From Peptoanaerobacter stomatis (lineage in GTDB: Bacteria; Bacillota; Clostridia; Peptostreptococcales; Filifactoraceae), in contig NZ_JH815225.1 of the NCBI RefSeq assembly GCF_000238095.2, forward strand, positions 1,598,419 to 1,662,418: a stretch of 64,000 nucleotides of DNA. The letters run 5' to 3'. Positions 21,094 to 30,650 of this stretch are shown in pieces. Under the pieces are notes generated by a model. The model was not told the DNA's origin, made no database searches, and worked only from the letters and a program-made list of their open reading frames with translations. How positions within the stretch are numbered: position 1 is the stretch's first letter; the number at the start of each line of letters is the position of its first letter. Both the position numbers and the translations under genes were made by a program.

Positions 21094-22428
21094 TCAATCT
21101 TTTAATATTGCTATAATCTTGTCTATTTTAACATCTATTTTATCTGTTTTTTTCTCAATATCATCTTTAATTTTATCACAGGCATGCATAACAGTTGTAT
21201 GGTCTCTGCCTCCAAATTCTTCTCCTATTTTCGGAAGTGATAAATTAGTGAGCTCTCTTGATAGATACATTGCTATCTGTCTTGGATATGCTATGTTTTT
21301 AGGTCTTGCTTTTGATGATAAATCATCTATTTTTATATTAAATTCTTTTGCAACTACCTGTTTTATATAATCTATATTGAGTTCTTTTGTCTCTTTGTTT
21401 TTTAACATATCTTTTAATACTTCGGTAGCCATATCGTATGTTATAGGAGTTTGCATCATTTTTGAATAGCTCCATACTTTATTTAATGAGCCTTCGAGTT
21501 CTCTTATATTGGATTTTATATTTTTGGCTATCAGTATCAAAACATCATCTGATATATCTCTTTGGTCTATTTCACATTTTTTCTTTAATATTGCTACTCT
21601 TGTTTCAAAATCAGGAGCTTGTATGTCTATAGGAACTCCGCTTTCAAATCTTGAACGAAGTCTGTCTTCAAGTGTAACGAGCTCTTGTGGAGGTCTATCA
21701 CTTGAGATTATTATTTGTTTGTTATTTGAATGTAATTCGTTAAAAGTATGGAAAAATTCTTCTTGAGTTGCCTCTTTACCTTCAATGAACTGTATATCAT
21801 CTATTAAAAGAACATCTAATGAGCGATATTTTTTTCTGAACTCTTCATTATTTTTTTCTTTTATCGAATTTATAAGTTCATTTGTAAATTTTTCGGATGT
21901 TACATAAGCTATTTTGTAATCGCTGTTTTTTTCTTTCAATCTGTTCGCTATTGCGTGCATTAAGTGAGTTTTTCCAAGTCCTACACCACCATACAAGAAA
22001 AGAGGATTGTGTGCATCTTTTGTTACTTCAAATGAAGGATGTTCAGCTACAGATACACATACAGCATGTGCAAATTTATTTGAGTTTCCTATTACAAAAG
22101 AGTCAAATGTATATTTTGCAAGTATATTATCCGAATTTTTTACAGGTGGATTTATTATTTTTTTAATCTCGGAATCGTCTAATATAGGCTGTACAGTTAC
22201 ATTATTTATATTTAATTCATTTTTGATTATAGAATTTATTTTTTCGATATTTTGTTTTATATGTTCAAGAATAAAGGAATTTTCACATTTTATAAATAAA
22301 GTGTTATTGTAAAATTCGTGCATATAAGATGCTTTATCTGAAAAAAAAGTATTTATATAAGTTGAATTTTCATTTTCTTTCAGATAATTTAATACTTTTT
22401 TCCATATTATCAAACCATCAGTTTCCAT
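21094..22428 (-). CDS. dnaA: Chromosomal replication initiator DnaA
   Basis: 444 residues. Domain I is at about 1-80, with a short linker. The AAA+ domain III has Walker [14 protein letters not shown] and Walker B LLIDDIQF, plus the initiator-specific motif. Domain IV has the DnaA-box-binding signature [15 protein letters not shown]. It binds origin boxes and melts the duplex. DnaA boxes on both sides of the gene suggest autoregulation and origin function. GAGGTTAATAAA precedes the ATG. Confidence 0.97.
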   Translation of the reverse strand: METDGLIIWKKVLNYLKENENSTYINTFFSDKASYMHEFYNNTLFIKCENSFILEHIKQNIEKINSIIKNELNINNVTVQPILDDSEIKKIINPPVKNSDNILAKYTFDSFVIGNSNKFAHAVCVSVAEHPSFEVTKDAHNPLFLYGGVGLGKTHLMHAIANRLKEKNSDYKIAYVTSEKFTNELINSIKEKNNEEFRKKYRSLDVLLIDDIQFIEGKEATQEEFFHTFNELHSNNKQIIISSDRPPQELVTLEDRLRSRFESGVPIDIQAPDFETRVAILKKKCEIDQRDISDDVLILIAKNIKSNIRELEGSLNKVWSYSKMMQTPITYDMATEVLKDMLKNKETKELNIDYIKQVVAKEFNIKIDDLSSKARPKNIAYPRQIAMYLSRELTNLSLPKIGEEFGGRDHTTVMHACDKIKDDIEKKTDKIDVKIDKIIAILKD

Positions 22429-22862
22429 TTTATTAACCTCAAGTATAAAAAATTTGTGTATAAGACAAAAAAAACTGTTAATAAAATTTTCAAAAAAATA
22501 ATTATCAACAATTTGTTTTTAAATTTATACACATTATCAACAATATAATAATAACATTTTGTGGATAAATACACAAAAAATATAAAGTTATCCACAAACT
22601 TATTAACAATATGTTAATAAGTGGATAAAATTTATAAACATCTTAACAGTTTTTTTGGTATAGATAATATATCAAATATAACAAAAAGTTTCAATAAAAA
22701 AATTTTAAAAAGTGTTTTTATTACTCACTTTTTTAGCTAAAAAAAAAATATTTTTATGAAAAAATTTGAAAAAAATTACAATATGTAGTAAATTTTTATC
22801 TGTGGATAACTATATTTTGATTAGATATAAAAAAATAATAAAATAAAAAAATTAAAAAGAAT
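22429..22862. other. oriC: Replication origin, upstream DnaA-box cluster
   Basis: Perfect boxes are at 22560-22568 (TGTGGATAA), 22588-22596 (TTATCCACA) and 22801-22809 (TGTGGATAA). One-mismatch boxes are at 22502-22510 and 22534-22542 (TTATCAACA) and at 22620-22628 (AGTGGATAA). The stretch is noncoding, very AT-rich and lies between divergent dnaA and rpmH. Together with the dnaA-dnaN cluster this makes a bipartite origin like that of Bacillus. Confidence 0.85.
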
Positions 22863-22891
22863 TTGACAAATCGCCCTACAAACCGTATAAT
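22863..22891 (+). promoter_or_regulatory. Consensus promoter for rpmH-rnpA-yidD-yidC-jag
   Basis: TTGACA (22863-22868), a 17-base spacer, then TATAAT (22886-22891): a perfect vegetative promoter. Predicted transcription start is near 22898, leaving a leader of about 240 bases before rpmH. Confidence 0.88.
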
Positions 22892-22897
22892 ATTGCT

Positions 22898-23140
22898 ATC
22901 ATTTTATGTGGTTTTAATATTAAAACCTGACAATTACATCATATACTTGTAATATACTAATTTTGAGGCGGTTTTTACTATAATATATGATTAGTAATAT
23001 TTATTGAATTTGGGATGTATTTATCAAGAATTTTATTGATTGTAGGAAGATGACCGAATCCTTTGAGGGATTTTTTTAATGTCTGAATACATCCGTTAAG
23101 ATTAAAACTAACAAAACAGAACAGTGAAAGGCGGTGCAAC
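22898..23140 (+). promoter_or_regulatory. Long structured 5' leader of the rpmH operon
   Basis: An 18-base perfect palindrome GGTTTTAATATTAAAACC (22910-22927) sits near the predicted RNA 5' end. Further on, GGATGTAT (23013-23020) can pair with ATACATCC (23087-23094). This closes a multi-branch structure containing ATCAA/TTGAT (23023-23040) and a terminator-like AATCC/GGATT hairpin with seven T's (23057-23077). Possible attenuator for ribosomal protein L34. It matches no riboswitch class I recognise. Confidence 0.45.
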
Positions 23141-23278
23141 ATGAGCAAAAGAACTTACCAACCTAAAAAAAGACAAAGAAGTAAAGAACATGGTTTTAGA
23201 AAAAGAATGAGAACTCCGGGCGGAAGAAATGTAATAAAAAATAGAAGAGCTAAAGGTAGAAAAAGACTTTCAGCATAA
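23141..23278 (+). CDS. rpmH: 50S ribosomal protein L34
   Basis: 45 residues, highly basic. It starts [18 protein letters not shown] and ends KGRKRLSA, the typical L34 pattern with [19 protein letters not shown] between. AAAGGCGGTG precedes the ATG. First gene of the operon on the right side of the origin, followed by a GC-containing hairpin and rnpA. Confidence 0.97.
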   Translation: MSKRTYQPKKRQRSKEHGFRKRMRTPGGRNVIKNRRAKGRKRLSA

Positions 23279-23319
23279 TTGAGAATAAACATAAATATGT
23301 TATTCGGATGTTTAAAAAT

Positions 23320-23356
23320 AAAGCCACTTTAATCTACATTAAGGTGGCTTGTTTTA
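23320..23356 (+). terminator. Attenuating hairpin between rpmH and rnpA
   Basis: Hairpin AAGCCACTTTAAT/ATTAAGGTGGCTT (one G-U pair) followed by GTTTT. A weak T-run suggests partial termination, which would give more L34 than RNase P protein mRNA. Confidence 0.6.
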
Positions 23357-23380
23357 GCCTCAATAGGAGTTATTTTTGTT

Positions 23381-23710
23381 ATGAATTTTGACATGATAAG
23401 AAAAAAAGAAGATTTTAAAAAAATATATACAAGAGGAAAGTCATTTGCCAATAAAAAATTGGTCATATACTATATGAAAAATAATACCGATGATTTAAAA
23501 ATAGGTATAAGCATATCAAGAAAAGTAGGTAAAGCAGTAGTTAGAAATCATCTCAGAAGACTTATAAAAGAAAATATCAGATTGATGAAAGATTTGAAAA
23601 GCGGATATAGTATTATTTTTTTGGCAAGAATAGGCTCAGATGACCTTGATTATTATTCTATGAGAAGTTCCATAAGACATGTATTAAAAAAGACAGATAT
23701 GCTTGTGTAA
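23381..23710 (+). CDS. rnpA: Ribonuclease P protein component
   Basis: 109 residues. It begins with the FDMIRKKEDFKKIYTRGKS pattern. The RNR signature appears as SRKVGKAVVRNHLRRLIKE, the RNA-contacting helix. It assists the catalytic RNA in trimming tRNA 5' leaders. The standard position after rpmH supports the call. GGAG lies 11 bases before the ATG; the ATG five codons in is a possible alternative start. Confidence 0.94.
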   Translation: MNFDMIRKKEDFKKIYTRGKSFANKKLVIYYMKNNTDDLKIGISISRKVGKAVVRNHLRRLIKENIRLMKDLKSGYSIIFLARIGSDDLDYYSMRSSIRHVLKKTDMLV

Positions 23711-23767
23711 AACGGAATTTATATTTTTTTATATTTTATAATGATAAAAAGATGAAGAGATGAGTAT

Positions 23768-23977
23768 ATGTCAGAAATTATGATGAAGATAATAAGATTT
23801 TATCAAAAGTATATATCGCCTATGAAAAGACCATGTTGCAGATTTTATCCGACTTGTTCGGCTTATTGTTTATCTGCATATAAAAAATACGGTTTTTTTA
23901 AAGGCAGTTTTTTAAGTATATGGAGAATATTAAGGTGTAATCCGTTTAACAAAGGCGGATATGACCCTTTGAAATAA
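23768..23977 (+). CDS. yidD: Membrane protein insertion efficiency factor YidD
   Basis: 69 residues. It contains the conserved [20 protein letters not shown] start (20 residues), [16 protein letters not shown] and [12 protein letters not shown], with the family cysteines. A small amphipathic membrane-associated protein that assists YidC-dependent insertion. It lies between rnpA and yidC as in most bacteria. Confidence 0.93.
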   Translation: MSEIMMKIIRFYQKYISPMKRPCCRFYPTCSAYCLSAYKKYGFFKGSFLSIWRILRCNPFNKGGYDPLK

Positions 23978-24025
23978 ATTGATACTAAACTGTTGCAGTT
24001 TATATGGTATTCACAGGAGGAAGTT

Positions 24026-24793
24026 TTGAATCAGATATCAATATGGTTTGGGCATTTACTTAAACTTTTTTATGATATGAGCAATAATTATGCTCTTTCA
24101 ATAATTTTATTTACAATAGTTACAAAATTTATACTTTTACCACTTACATTTTCACAAATGCGTTCTATGAATGCTATGAAAACTATACAGCCGAAAGTAG
24201 ACGAAATAAATAAAAAATATAAGGGTAATCCGCAAAAACAGAGTGAAAAATTATCACAATTATATAAAGAAAACGGAGTAAATCCTGCAGCAGGATGTTT
24301 ACCTTTGCTTATACAATTTCCTATATTGATAGCTATGTACAGAGTTGTAAGAGAACCTATAAAATATGTGTTTTTGAATGAAACTGCTTATAATCTTGTG
24401 GATAAAGGATTTTTCTGGATAAAATCACTTGAAGTTCCTGATGTCATAGCTATACAAGGTATAAATTTACCATATATATTACCTGTATTATCAGCACTTT
24501 TCACATATGTACAAATGCAGATGTCTATGAGCAGATCATCATCATCTTCTTCTTCAAATGCGACAGCAGAAGGTATGAACAAGACGATGACATATATGAT
24601 GCCTCTTATGATGCTTATATGGGGTATTAATTTACCGGCTGGTCTTATACTTTACTGGGCAACAGGAACATTGGTACAGATTTTACAACAATATTTAATA
24701 GGTAAGTATGAATATCATATGAATTTTAGAGATGATGATAGATCAAACAAAAGAGATAGCCAAGCTTCTATAAAAAAGAAAAATAACAGATAA
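24026..24793 (+). CDS. yidC: Membrane protein insertase YidC/OxaA/SpoIIIJ
   Basis: About 256 residues from a TTG at 24026, chosen because CAGGAGGAAG lies 4 bases upstream; the open frame extends 11 codons further. Five predicted membrane segments: near 8-45, about 90-112, about 150-170, about 190-215 and a late segment. FSQMRSMNAMKTIQPKVDEI is the cytoplasmic coiled hairpin. The hydrophilic-groove region lies near GCLPLLIQFPILIAMYRV. The basic C-terminal tail can bind ribosomes. No lipobox is seen, unlike SpoIIIJ of Bacillus. Confidence 0.93.
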   Translation: MNQISIWFGHLLKLFYDMSNNYALSIILFTIVTKFILLPLTFSQMRSMNAMKTIQPKVDEINKKYKGNPQKQSEKLSQLYKENGVNPAAGCLPLLIQFPILIAMYRVVREPIKYVFLNETAYNLVDKGFFWIKSLEVPDVIAIQGINLPYILPVLSALFTYVQMQMSMSRSSSSSSSNATAEGMNKTMTYMMPLMMLIWGINLPAGLILYWATGTLVQILQQYLIGKYEYHMNFRDDDRSNKRDSQASIKKKNNR

Positions 24794-24890
24794 TACAATG
24801 TTGTATATAATATGATTTCTTTAATTATTAGCAAATTGCGTATGAAAATTAATAATATCATTTTATAATGAGATATATAAAGGAGCAATT

Positions 24891-25568
24891 ATGGAATATA
24901 TACAAATAAGCGGAAAAACAAGACAAGAGGCAATAGAAAAAGCTATAGAAAAATTAGGCGTAGATGAAAGTAAGTTGGATATACAAGTTGTAGATGAAGG
25001 CAGTAAGGGTTTTTTGGGAATAGGAGCAAAAGACTATATAATAAAAGTAAAAAAAATAGTTGATAGAGAAGATTTGATAAGAGAATTCTTAGGAAAAGTA
25101 TTTAAGTCTATGGATATAGTATGCGACATAAATATAGTGCAAACTGAGGAAAATACAAGAGTAGAAATAAAAGGTGAAGATGCAGCTATGTTTATAGGCA
25201 AAAGAGGAGAGAGTTTGGACTCATTACAAATGCTTACAAATATCGTAGTAAGTAAAGCTCTTGATTCACATGAAAAGATAATACTCGACATAGAAAATTA
25301 TAGAGAAAAAAGAGAAAAATCACTCATAGCATATGCTAAAAAAATGGCAAAAAAAGTAATATTCCAAAGACGAAATATAAAATTGGAGCCTATGAATCCA
25401 TATGAAAGAAGAGTTATACACTATGCTCTTCAAGATGACAGCAGAATAAATACATTTTCTGAAGGAGAAGAACCTAACAGAAGAATAGTATTATCATTGA
25501 AAAAAGGCGGATTCAATCACAATAGAGGAAGATATTCCAACAGACATGAAAATACAGAAGAAGAATAA
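24891..25568 (+). CDS. jag: Jag/KhpB (EloR-type) RNA-binding protein
   Basis: 225 residues. The Jag N-domain (about 1-50) includes GSKGFLGIGAKDY. A KH domain (about 80-150) contains MFIGKRGESLDSLQ, and an R3H domain ends with NPYERRVIHYALQDD. It binds RNA and, in related Firmicutes, affects cell elongation and division with KhpA. AAAGGAG precedes the ATG. Last gene of the rpmH operon, followed by a strong terminator; mnmE would be the usual next gene and is missing here. Confidence 0.93.
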   Translation: MEYIQISGKTRQEAIEKAIEKLGVDESKLDIQVVDEGSKGFLGIGAKDYIIKVKKIVDREDLIREFLGKVFKSMDIVCDINIVQTEENTRVEIKGEDAAMFIGKRGESLDSLQMLTNIVVSKALDSHEKIILDIENYREKREKSLIAYAKKMAKKVIFQRRNIKLEPMNPYERRVIHYALQDDSRINTFSEGEEPNRRIVLSLKKGGFNHNRGRYSNRHENTEEE

Positions 25569-25578
25569 AAATAAATAT

Positions 25579-25616
25579 AAAAGTACCCTGCTCATTATTA
25601 AGTAGGGTACTTTTTG
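25579..25616 (+). terminator. Terminator of the rpmH-jag operon
   Basis: Hairpin AAAAGTACCCT/AGGGTACTTTTT with a 14-base loop and a T-tract, 11 bases past the jag stop codon. Confidence 0.88.
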
Positions 25617-25768
25617 TAATGTTTAAATATATTTCATATTATATTTTGGAGTAGTATTATACTAATCTCTCATAGAATCATACATAATTTATTATTAAGA
25701 AGTTTATAGATATTGTTCTATTTTATAAATTTATACAATGTTATTTTTCTATCATTTTATTATTAGTA

Positions 25769-28276
25769 TTATTTTATGAAAATTCCTTTTACCCAGTCTA
25801 CAAAGCCTTGTTTTTCTTCTTGTTTAGGAACAAATGCTTCCTTTTTCTCAGGTATTTTTATTTCATCGGTTTTCATGACGAATGTTACACTTGAATTCAT
25901 ATCGTTTTGTTTTCCTGTAAATGTTGTATAATTATCGGATAATGTGATTATTGCATCTTTTCTGTCTATTATATCTTGTAAGTCATCCAATTTATTTTTT
26001 GATTTTTCCAAATCTCCTTTTTCATCTCGTCTTTCTATAACTTCTATCATTTGTCTTGCAACTTTTATAACTTCGTCATCTAATGATAGTTTTAATGTAT
26101 CTGCTATATCTTTGTTATTGTCCAAATCTTCTTTCATTTTTAATAATGTTTTTACTGTTTGAGGTGATTTGTGTAAAGAATCATTGTATTTTTTTATGTC
26201 CAATTCGTCTGAGAGTGAGTTTAATATAGGTCTTATCTTGTCTATGTGTTTTCTAAGAGTTGGTATTTTTTCATAGAAATGTTTTATTTTAGGATCGTTG
26301 TATTCGTTTAATAAATCCTTCATTATGTTTATATTTTCATCGTTGTAATCCATATCTTTTTTCATTTCTTTTATTCTGTTTGCCCAATACTGAAAATATT
26401 TCATATCATCTTTGTTTTTTGCTAAATCTATAGCTTTTTTTACTGTTTCTTCGTTTTTCTTCTCTTGTTCTCGTATTGTTCTTATTTCAGGCATTATTTC
26501 ATTTGTAAATTCAAGTGCAGTTCTCAAATCACTTCTATAATTATAGCCTATATCGTTTTGTATATCTATTTGGATTGTTCTTAGGTCATATAATAAACTT
26601 TCTACTTGGGAAGTTGTTGAGCTTATTTGATTCATTATTTCTCTTTGTGCTCCTTGTGTGAACATCTGTAATATTTGTGTTCTGTAAGGCTCAGGAATAT
26701 ATCCTGTATTTATAAGTGCGTTTAATTGACTTGCGGTAGTAACTCCGATTTGTCCTTTTTTCATTCCTTGGTCTATGAGTACGGTAAGCTTTGCTTTTTG
26801 CTCATTTGAAAGTGGATCTGTTTCATTTTCGGGAAGAAGTGATGTGAACATATGACTCATTTCTTTTGTTTTTTTCTCTGCGAGAGCTTTTAGCATATAG
26901 TCTATATCGCTTTGTGTAAGAGAACCTCCAAAACCTTCGTTTTCTACTCTATCCATTAGGTCAAAAACTCTGTCGCTATATTTTGTCATTTTTTCTAGTG
27001 TGTCGAGTTCTTTATCGTGTTTTTTAATTTTATCATACAGATTTGAAGAGCTTTCTATCATTAATTGCATATTGTCATAATCGTTTATTATTTCCAATGC
27101 TTTGTCAAATCTGTCCATATCGAAAGTTTTTATTTCGTCATAATCTGATATTAACAATCTTGTTTTGTCTATTTGCTTGTCGTTTAATCTGTCAGGTATA
27201 TATCTTAATACTTGATTATCCAATACGTAGTTTATATCTGCATCTTTTAAATCTTTTTTTGTGTCATCGTAGAGTTTTATATTTTCATCTGTTATATATT
27301 TTGGCAGTATGTCAAATAATTCTTTGTCCAATTCATAATATTCAAATAAATCATCTATCAATAATTTGGCATTTTCTGTTTTTTTAGGGTTTTTGATGAG
27401 TTCTTTTATAGTGTCTTTTTCATCTATTTTTTTTATGGTGTCTTTTGCGTTTATAGCTGTATCTATGTCTTTTTTGGCTTGTTCCAAATCGTCTATGCCT
27501 TTGATGTCTTTGAGCATTTCAGGTATTTGTGGAGATGCCACTATTGCTATTGAGCTTAATTCAAATTCCTTGACATCTGCTGTTATTGTAAATTCTGAAG
27601 GTATGTCTATATCTTCTAATTGTTCTATTGAAGTAGATTTTAGATTAAGTGAGTTGTTAAGTCCGGGGAAACCCATGAACATAACCATTTGATTGTTGCC
27701 GTCCGAAAATATTTTGGAGTTTTCCGCCTGTATATCTGAAAATTTTTCGTTGTCAAAACCTATTACTGTTGCTACGGTAAATGGTGTGGAAACAGCTTTT
27801 TGTACTCCGTTCACATTAACGCTTTTGATAGTATTGTTTATAAATTTTATATTTATTTTTACTTTTCCGGTTTTTCCTGCTATATCATTTGCAGAAATCT
27901 CTTTGCCGTCAAGATAATAGGTTATTTTTGTGCTGATTGGCAATGTTTTTGTTGTTTCACCTTGGTAATATATGTCTTTTGAGTCTGTATTCCACATTAT
28001 GTCATTATTTTTAAATATGGGCATATCATCATTAGAGATATTATTAATATCTGATATACTTGATTTGTCTATAACTTCATTATAAAAACGGCTGTCTTTA
28101 AGCCAATTTGAAACTATTGTTTCTTTTTCTTGTCCGTCACTTCGCAAATTTGTATAAACTGTTTCGTATTTTGTAATTTCGTTTTGAGAGTATATGGGTT
28201 TTACCAAGATGACAGAAAAAATTAAAGACATTGAAAGCAGTAAACTTAGATGTTTTTTTATTTTATTGTATTTCAT
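25769..28276 (-). CDS. Large exported coiled-coil protein partnered with MMPL transporter
   Basis: About 835 residues from the ATG at 28276, which has GAGGTG upstream; the open frame extends 11 codons into the preceding gene. A basic N terminus and hydrophobic signal segment (LLLSMSLIFSVILVKPIYSQ) indicate export. An N-terminal beta-rich domain (about 30-250) is followed by hundreds of Lys/Asp/Glu-rich helical residues likely to form coiled coils, ending with an amphipathic FVDWVKGIFIK. The layout resembles YhgE/Pip-like proteins encoded beside MMPL transporters in Firmicutes. Function is unknown; it may be an extracytoplasmic partner of the transporter. Third gene of the tetR operon. Confidence 0.6.
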   Translation of the reverse strand: MKYNKIKKHLSLLLSMSLIFSVILVKPIYSQNEITKYETVYTNLRSDGQEKETIVSNWLKDSRFYNEVIDKSSISDINNISNDDMPIFKNNDIMWNTDSKDIYYQGETTKTLPISTKITYYLDGKEISANDIAGKTGKVKINIKFINNTIKSVNVNGVQKAVSTPFTVATVIGFDNEKFSDIQAENSKIFSDGNNQMVMFMGFPGLNNSLNLKSTSIEQLEDIDIPSEFTITADVKEFELSSIAIVASPQIPEMLKDIKGIDDLEQAKKDIDTAINAKDTIKKIDEKDTIKELIKNPKKTENAKLLIDDLFEYYELDKELFDILPKYITDENIKLYDDTKKDLKDADINYVLDNQVLRYIPDRLNDKQIDKTRLLISDYDEIKTFDMDRFDKALEIINDYDNMQLMIESSSNLYDKIKKHDKELDTLEKMTKYSDRVFDLMDRVENEGFGGSLTQSDIDYMLKALAEKKTKEMSHMFTSLLPENETDPLSNEQKAKLTVLIDQGMKKGQIGVTTASQLNALINTGYIPEPYRTQILQMFTQGAQREIMNQISSTTSQVESLLYDLRTIQIDIQNDIGYNYRSDLRTALEFTNEIMPEIRTIREQEKKNEETVKKAIDLAKNKDDMKYFQYWANRIKEMKKDMDYNDENINIMKDLLNEYNDPKIKHFYEKIPTLRKHIDKIRPILNSLSDELDIKKYNDSLHKSPQTVKTLLKMKEDLDNNKDIADTLKLSLDDEVIKVARQMIEVIERRDEKGDLEKSKNKLDDLQDIIDRKDAIITLSDNYTTFTGKQNDMNSSVTFVMKTDEIKIPEKKEAFVPKQEEKQGFVDWVKGIFIK

Positions 28277-28296
28277 TTTATTCACCTCATTTTGAT

Positions 28297-30426
28297 TTAA
28301 TTTCTCCATTTTAATGAAGTCTTATTAATAAATCCTTCTGATACATAAAGTATAGGAGGCAATATGAATAATATTACAAGACCTGATATTATGGAGCCTC
28401 TTGCGAGTGTAACGCATATGCCTTTTATTATATCAATCGTTGACATAAATATTACGCCAAGATTTGCAGATAAGAATACAAGCACGCTCGTTATTATGGA
28501 TTTTGCAGAGGATTGTGTTGCTGTTTGTATGGCTGTTTTTTTATCAAGTCCTTTTTGCAGTTCTTCCTGAAATCTTGTGGTCAGAAGTATTGAGTAATCA
28601 ACTGTTGCTCCAAGCTGTATAGCTCCTATTACAATAGGTGTTACGAATGCAACTGAATGAGAAAGCACAGATGGTATAGCCATATTTATAAATATAGCAA
28701 GTTCTATACACGATACTAATATAAATGGTATCGAAACCGATTTAAAAACTATTGCTACTATTAAAAATATTGCTAATATTGATAAAAAATTTGTGGTTTG
28801 AATATCCCTATTTACAGTATCAGTCAAATCTTTGGTAAGTGCGGCTTCTCCTGTTACAAGTGAAGTATCGTCATATTTTTTTGCTATTGATATGATTTTA
28901 TCTATTTGTTCATTTACTTCGTCCGTTGCCGGTAAATACTGCGAGCTTATTAGAATCATTTGGCTTGAATCTTTTTTGAACATATCTTTTAAACTTTGAG
29001 GTATAAAACTGTCAGGAATTGCAGGACCTACAAATTTTTCATATCCTACGGATCTTTTTATTCCTTTTATATCGTCAAGCTCATTGAACATTTTTTTCAT
29101 TTTTCTGCTTTCTATACCATCTTTCATAACTATCATATGTGAAGTACCCATACCGAAGTCATTTTCCAACTTATCTTTGCCTATATTGGATTGCAGAGTT
29201 TTTGGTAAAGCTCTACTTATATCGTAATATATAGACAAATGTGATTGATAGTAAAGAGCAGGTAAAAATGCTATTAAAAATATTAAAATTGCTCTTTTTC
29301 TTCTTTCAAGTATAAAATCTGTAAGTTTATGAAATTCAAGTATTAAAGATTTATGTGTATATTTATGGATAGCTTTGTCAAAAATTAAAATCAAGGCAGG
29401 TAAAAAAGTTACGCAAGTAATCACGCCGAGTATAACGCCCTTCATCATAACAAGACCTAAATCCATACCTAAAGTAAAACTCATAAAACATAAGGCACCG
29501 AAACCTGCAACTGTAGTTAATGAACTGCCGGCAAGTGATAAAAAAGCACCTACGATTGCGTGTTGCATAGCAACATTTTTTTCAGCATAGTTATTTTTTT
29601 CTTCATCATATCTGTGTACTACAAATATCGCATAGTCCATGGTTACAGCAAGTTGAAGTATAGATGCTATGGCTTGAGTTATATAAGATATTTCACCTAA
29701 AAATATATTTGTTCCAAAATTATATATGATTCCAATACCTATCGTAGCCATAAATATGAAAGGTAAAATCCAAGACTCCAAACAAACAATCAATACAATA
29801 AGCGAAAGTATACCTGCAAGTGAAACATATTTTGGCATCTCCGTTAAAATTAATTGTTTTATATCTTTTAACAAGACAGACAGACCGCTTATAAAGCATT
29901 GCTCATTTAATAATTTGTTCATTTCATCTATTGCCTGCATTGTAGACTCTGATGCCGCTTTTTCTTCGTATTTTATCATCAAAAGCTCACCTTTTTCAGA
30001 ATAAAATATATCGGAGAGTTCTTTTGGTAAAAAATCCTTAGGTATTCCTATGCCGATTATATCTCTGACGTAGATTACATCATTTACAGCAGGGATTTCT
30101 TTTATTTTTTTAGAAAGTTTTTTGACATCTGATTGAGGCATATTATCTATCATCAAAAACGTGGTAGCAGCAGTCTTGAATTTATCCTCAAGTACATTTT
30201 CACCTATTACGGACTCTTTATCCTTAGGCAAATAAGAAAGAACATCATAGTTTATACGTGTCATAACTGTTCCGTAAATACAAGGTACTATTAGCAAAAC
30301 AGATATAAGTACAACCAATTTATTGTTCTTTGTAATAAGTTTTGCAAAAAAATTTAACAAAATATCATCTCTTTTCTTAATTTTTATACTATGCTGAATT
30401 TGATGAAATATTTCAAAAAAATTCAT
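28297..30426 (-). CDS. MMPL/RND-superfamily membrane transporter
   Basis: Up to 709 residues. Two halves, each with one TM helix, a periplasmic-type loop (about 60-200 and 400-530) and a five-helix bundle. The conserved GTNIFLGEISYITQAI and TMDYAIFVVHRYDEE (first half) and GATVDYSILLTTRFQEE (second half) carry the proton-relay Asp-Tyr pairs of MMPL proteins. It probably exports lipids or hydrophobic compounds. The annotated start lacks an obvious ribosome-binding site; a TTG at 30360 (codon 23) preceded by AAGAG is a good alternative and places TM1 near the N terminus. Confidence 0.87.
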   Translation of the reverse strand: MNFFEIFHQIQHSIKIKKRDDILLNFFAKLITKNNKLVVLISVLLIVPCIYGTVMTRINYDVLSYLPKDKESVIGENVLEDKFKTAATTFLMIDNMPQSDVKKLSKKIKEIPAVNDVIYVRDIIGIGIPKDFLPKELSDIFYSEKGELLMIKYEEKAASESTMQAIDEMNKLLNEQCFISGLSVLLKDIKQLILTEMPKYVSLAGILSLIVLIVCLESWILPFIFMATIGIGIIYNFGTNIFLGEISYITQAIASILQLAVTMDYAIFVVHRYDEEKNNYAEKNVAMQHAIVGAFLSLAGSSLTTVAGFGALCFMSFTLGMDLGLVMMKGVILGVITCVTFLPALILIFDKAIHKYTHKSLILEFHKLTDFILERRKRAILIFLIAFLPALYYQSHLSIYYDISRALPKTLQSNIGKDKLENDFGMGTSHMIVMKDGIESRKMKKMFNELDDIKGIKRSVGYEKFVGPAIPDSFIPQSLKDMFKKDSSQMILISSQYLPATDEVNEQIDKIISIAKKYDDTSLVTGEAALTKDLTDTVNRDIQTTNFLSILAIFLIVAIVFKSVSIPFILVSCIELAIFINMAIPSVLSHSVAFVTPIVIGAIQLGATVDYSILLTTRFQEELQKGLDKKTAIQTATQSSAKSIITSVLVFLSANLGVIFMSTIDIIKGICVTLARGSIISGLVILFILPPILYVSEGFINKTSLKWRN

Positions 30427-30476
30427 TTTATAAAAAATTTTTACTGCTTAAGCAATAAATAATTTAAAGACTAATC

Positions 30477-30597
30477 ATAAAATTTTAATTTATCAGCTTA
30501 CCTAACTTCGTTAGACTTCACATCAAGTCTCAGTCACATAGCATTAGTACGCTCCTTCGCCTTTCATTTGTATTCAAGTGCTAAATTAAAATTAATA
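30477..30597 (+). repeat. MITE-like element, family 1, copy A
   Basis: 121 bases with inverted ends ATAAAATTTTAATTTA (30477-30492) and TAAATTAAAATTAATA (30582-30597). The interior has CCTAACTTCGTTAGACTTCA and TTCGCCTTTCATTTG, shared with copy B. It lies between tetR and the MMPL gene. The exact 29-base repeat of 18206-18234 follows at 30600-30628. Confidence 0.85.
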
Positions 30598-30650
30598 CTA
30601 TATGTTTTATAGAACAAATTTTACTCAAGCATAAATGAATAAGTATAAAT

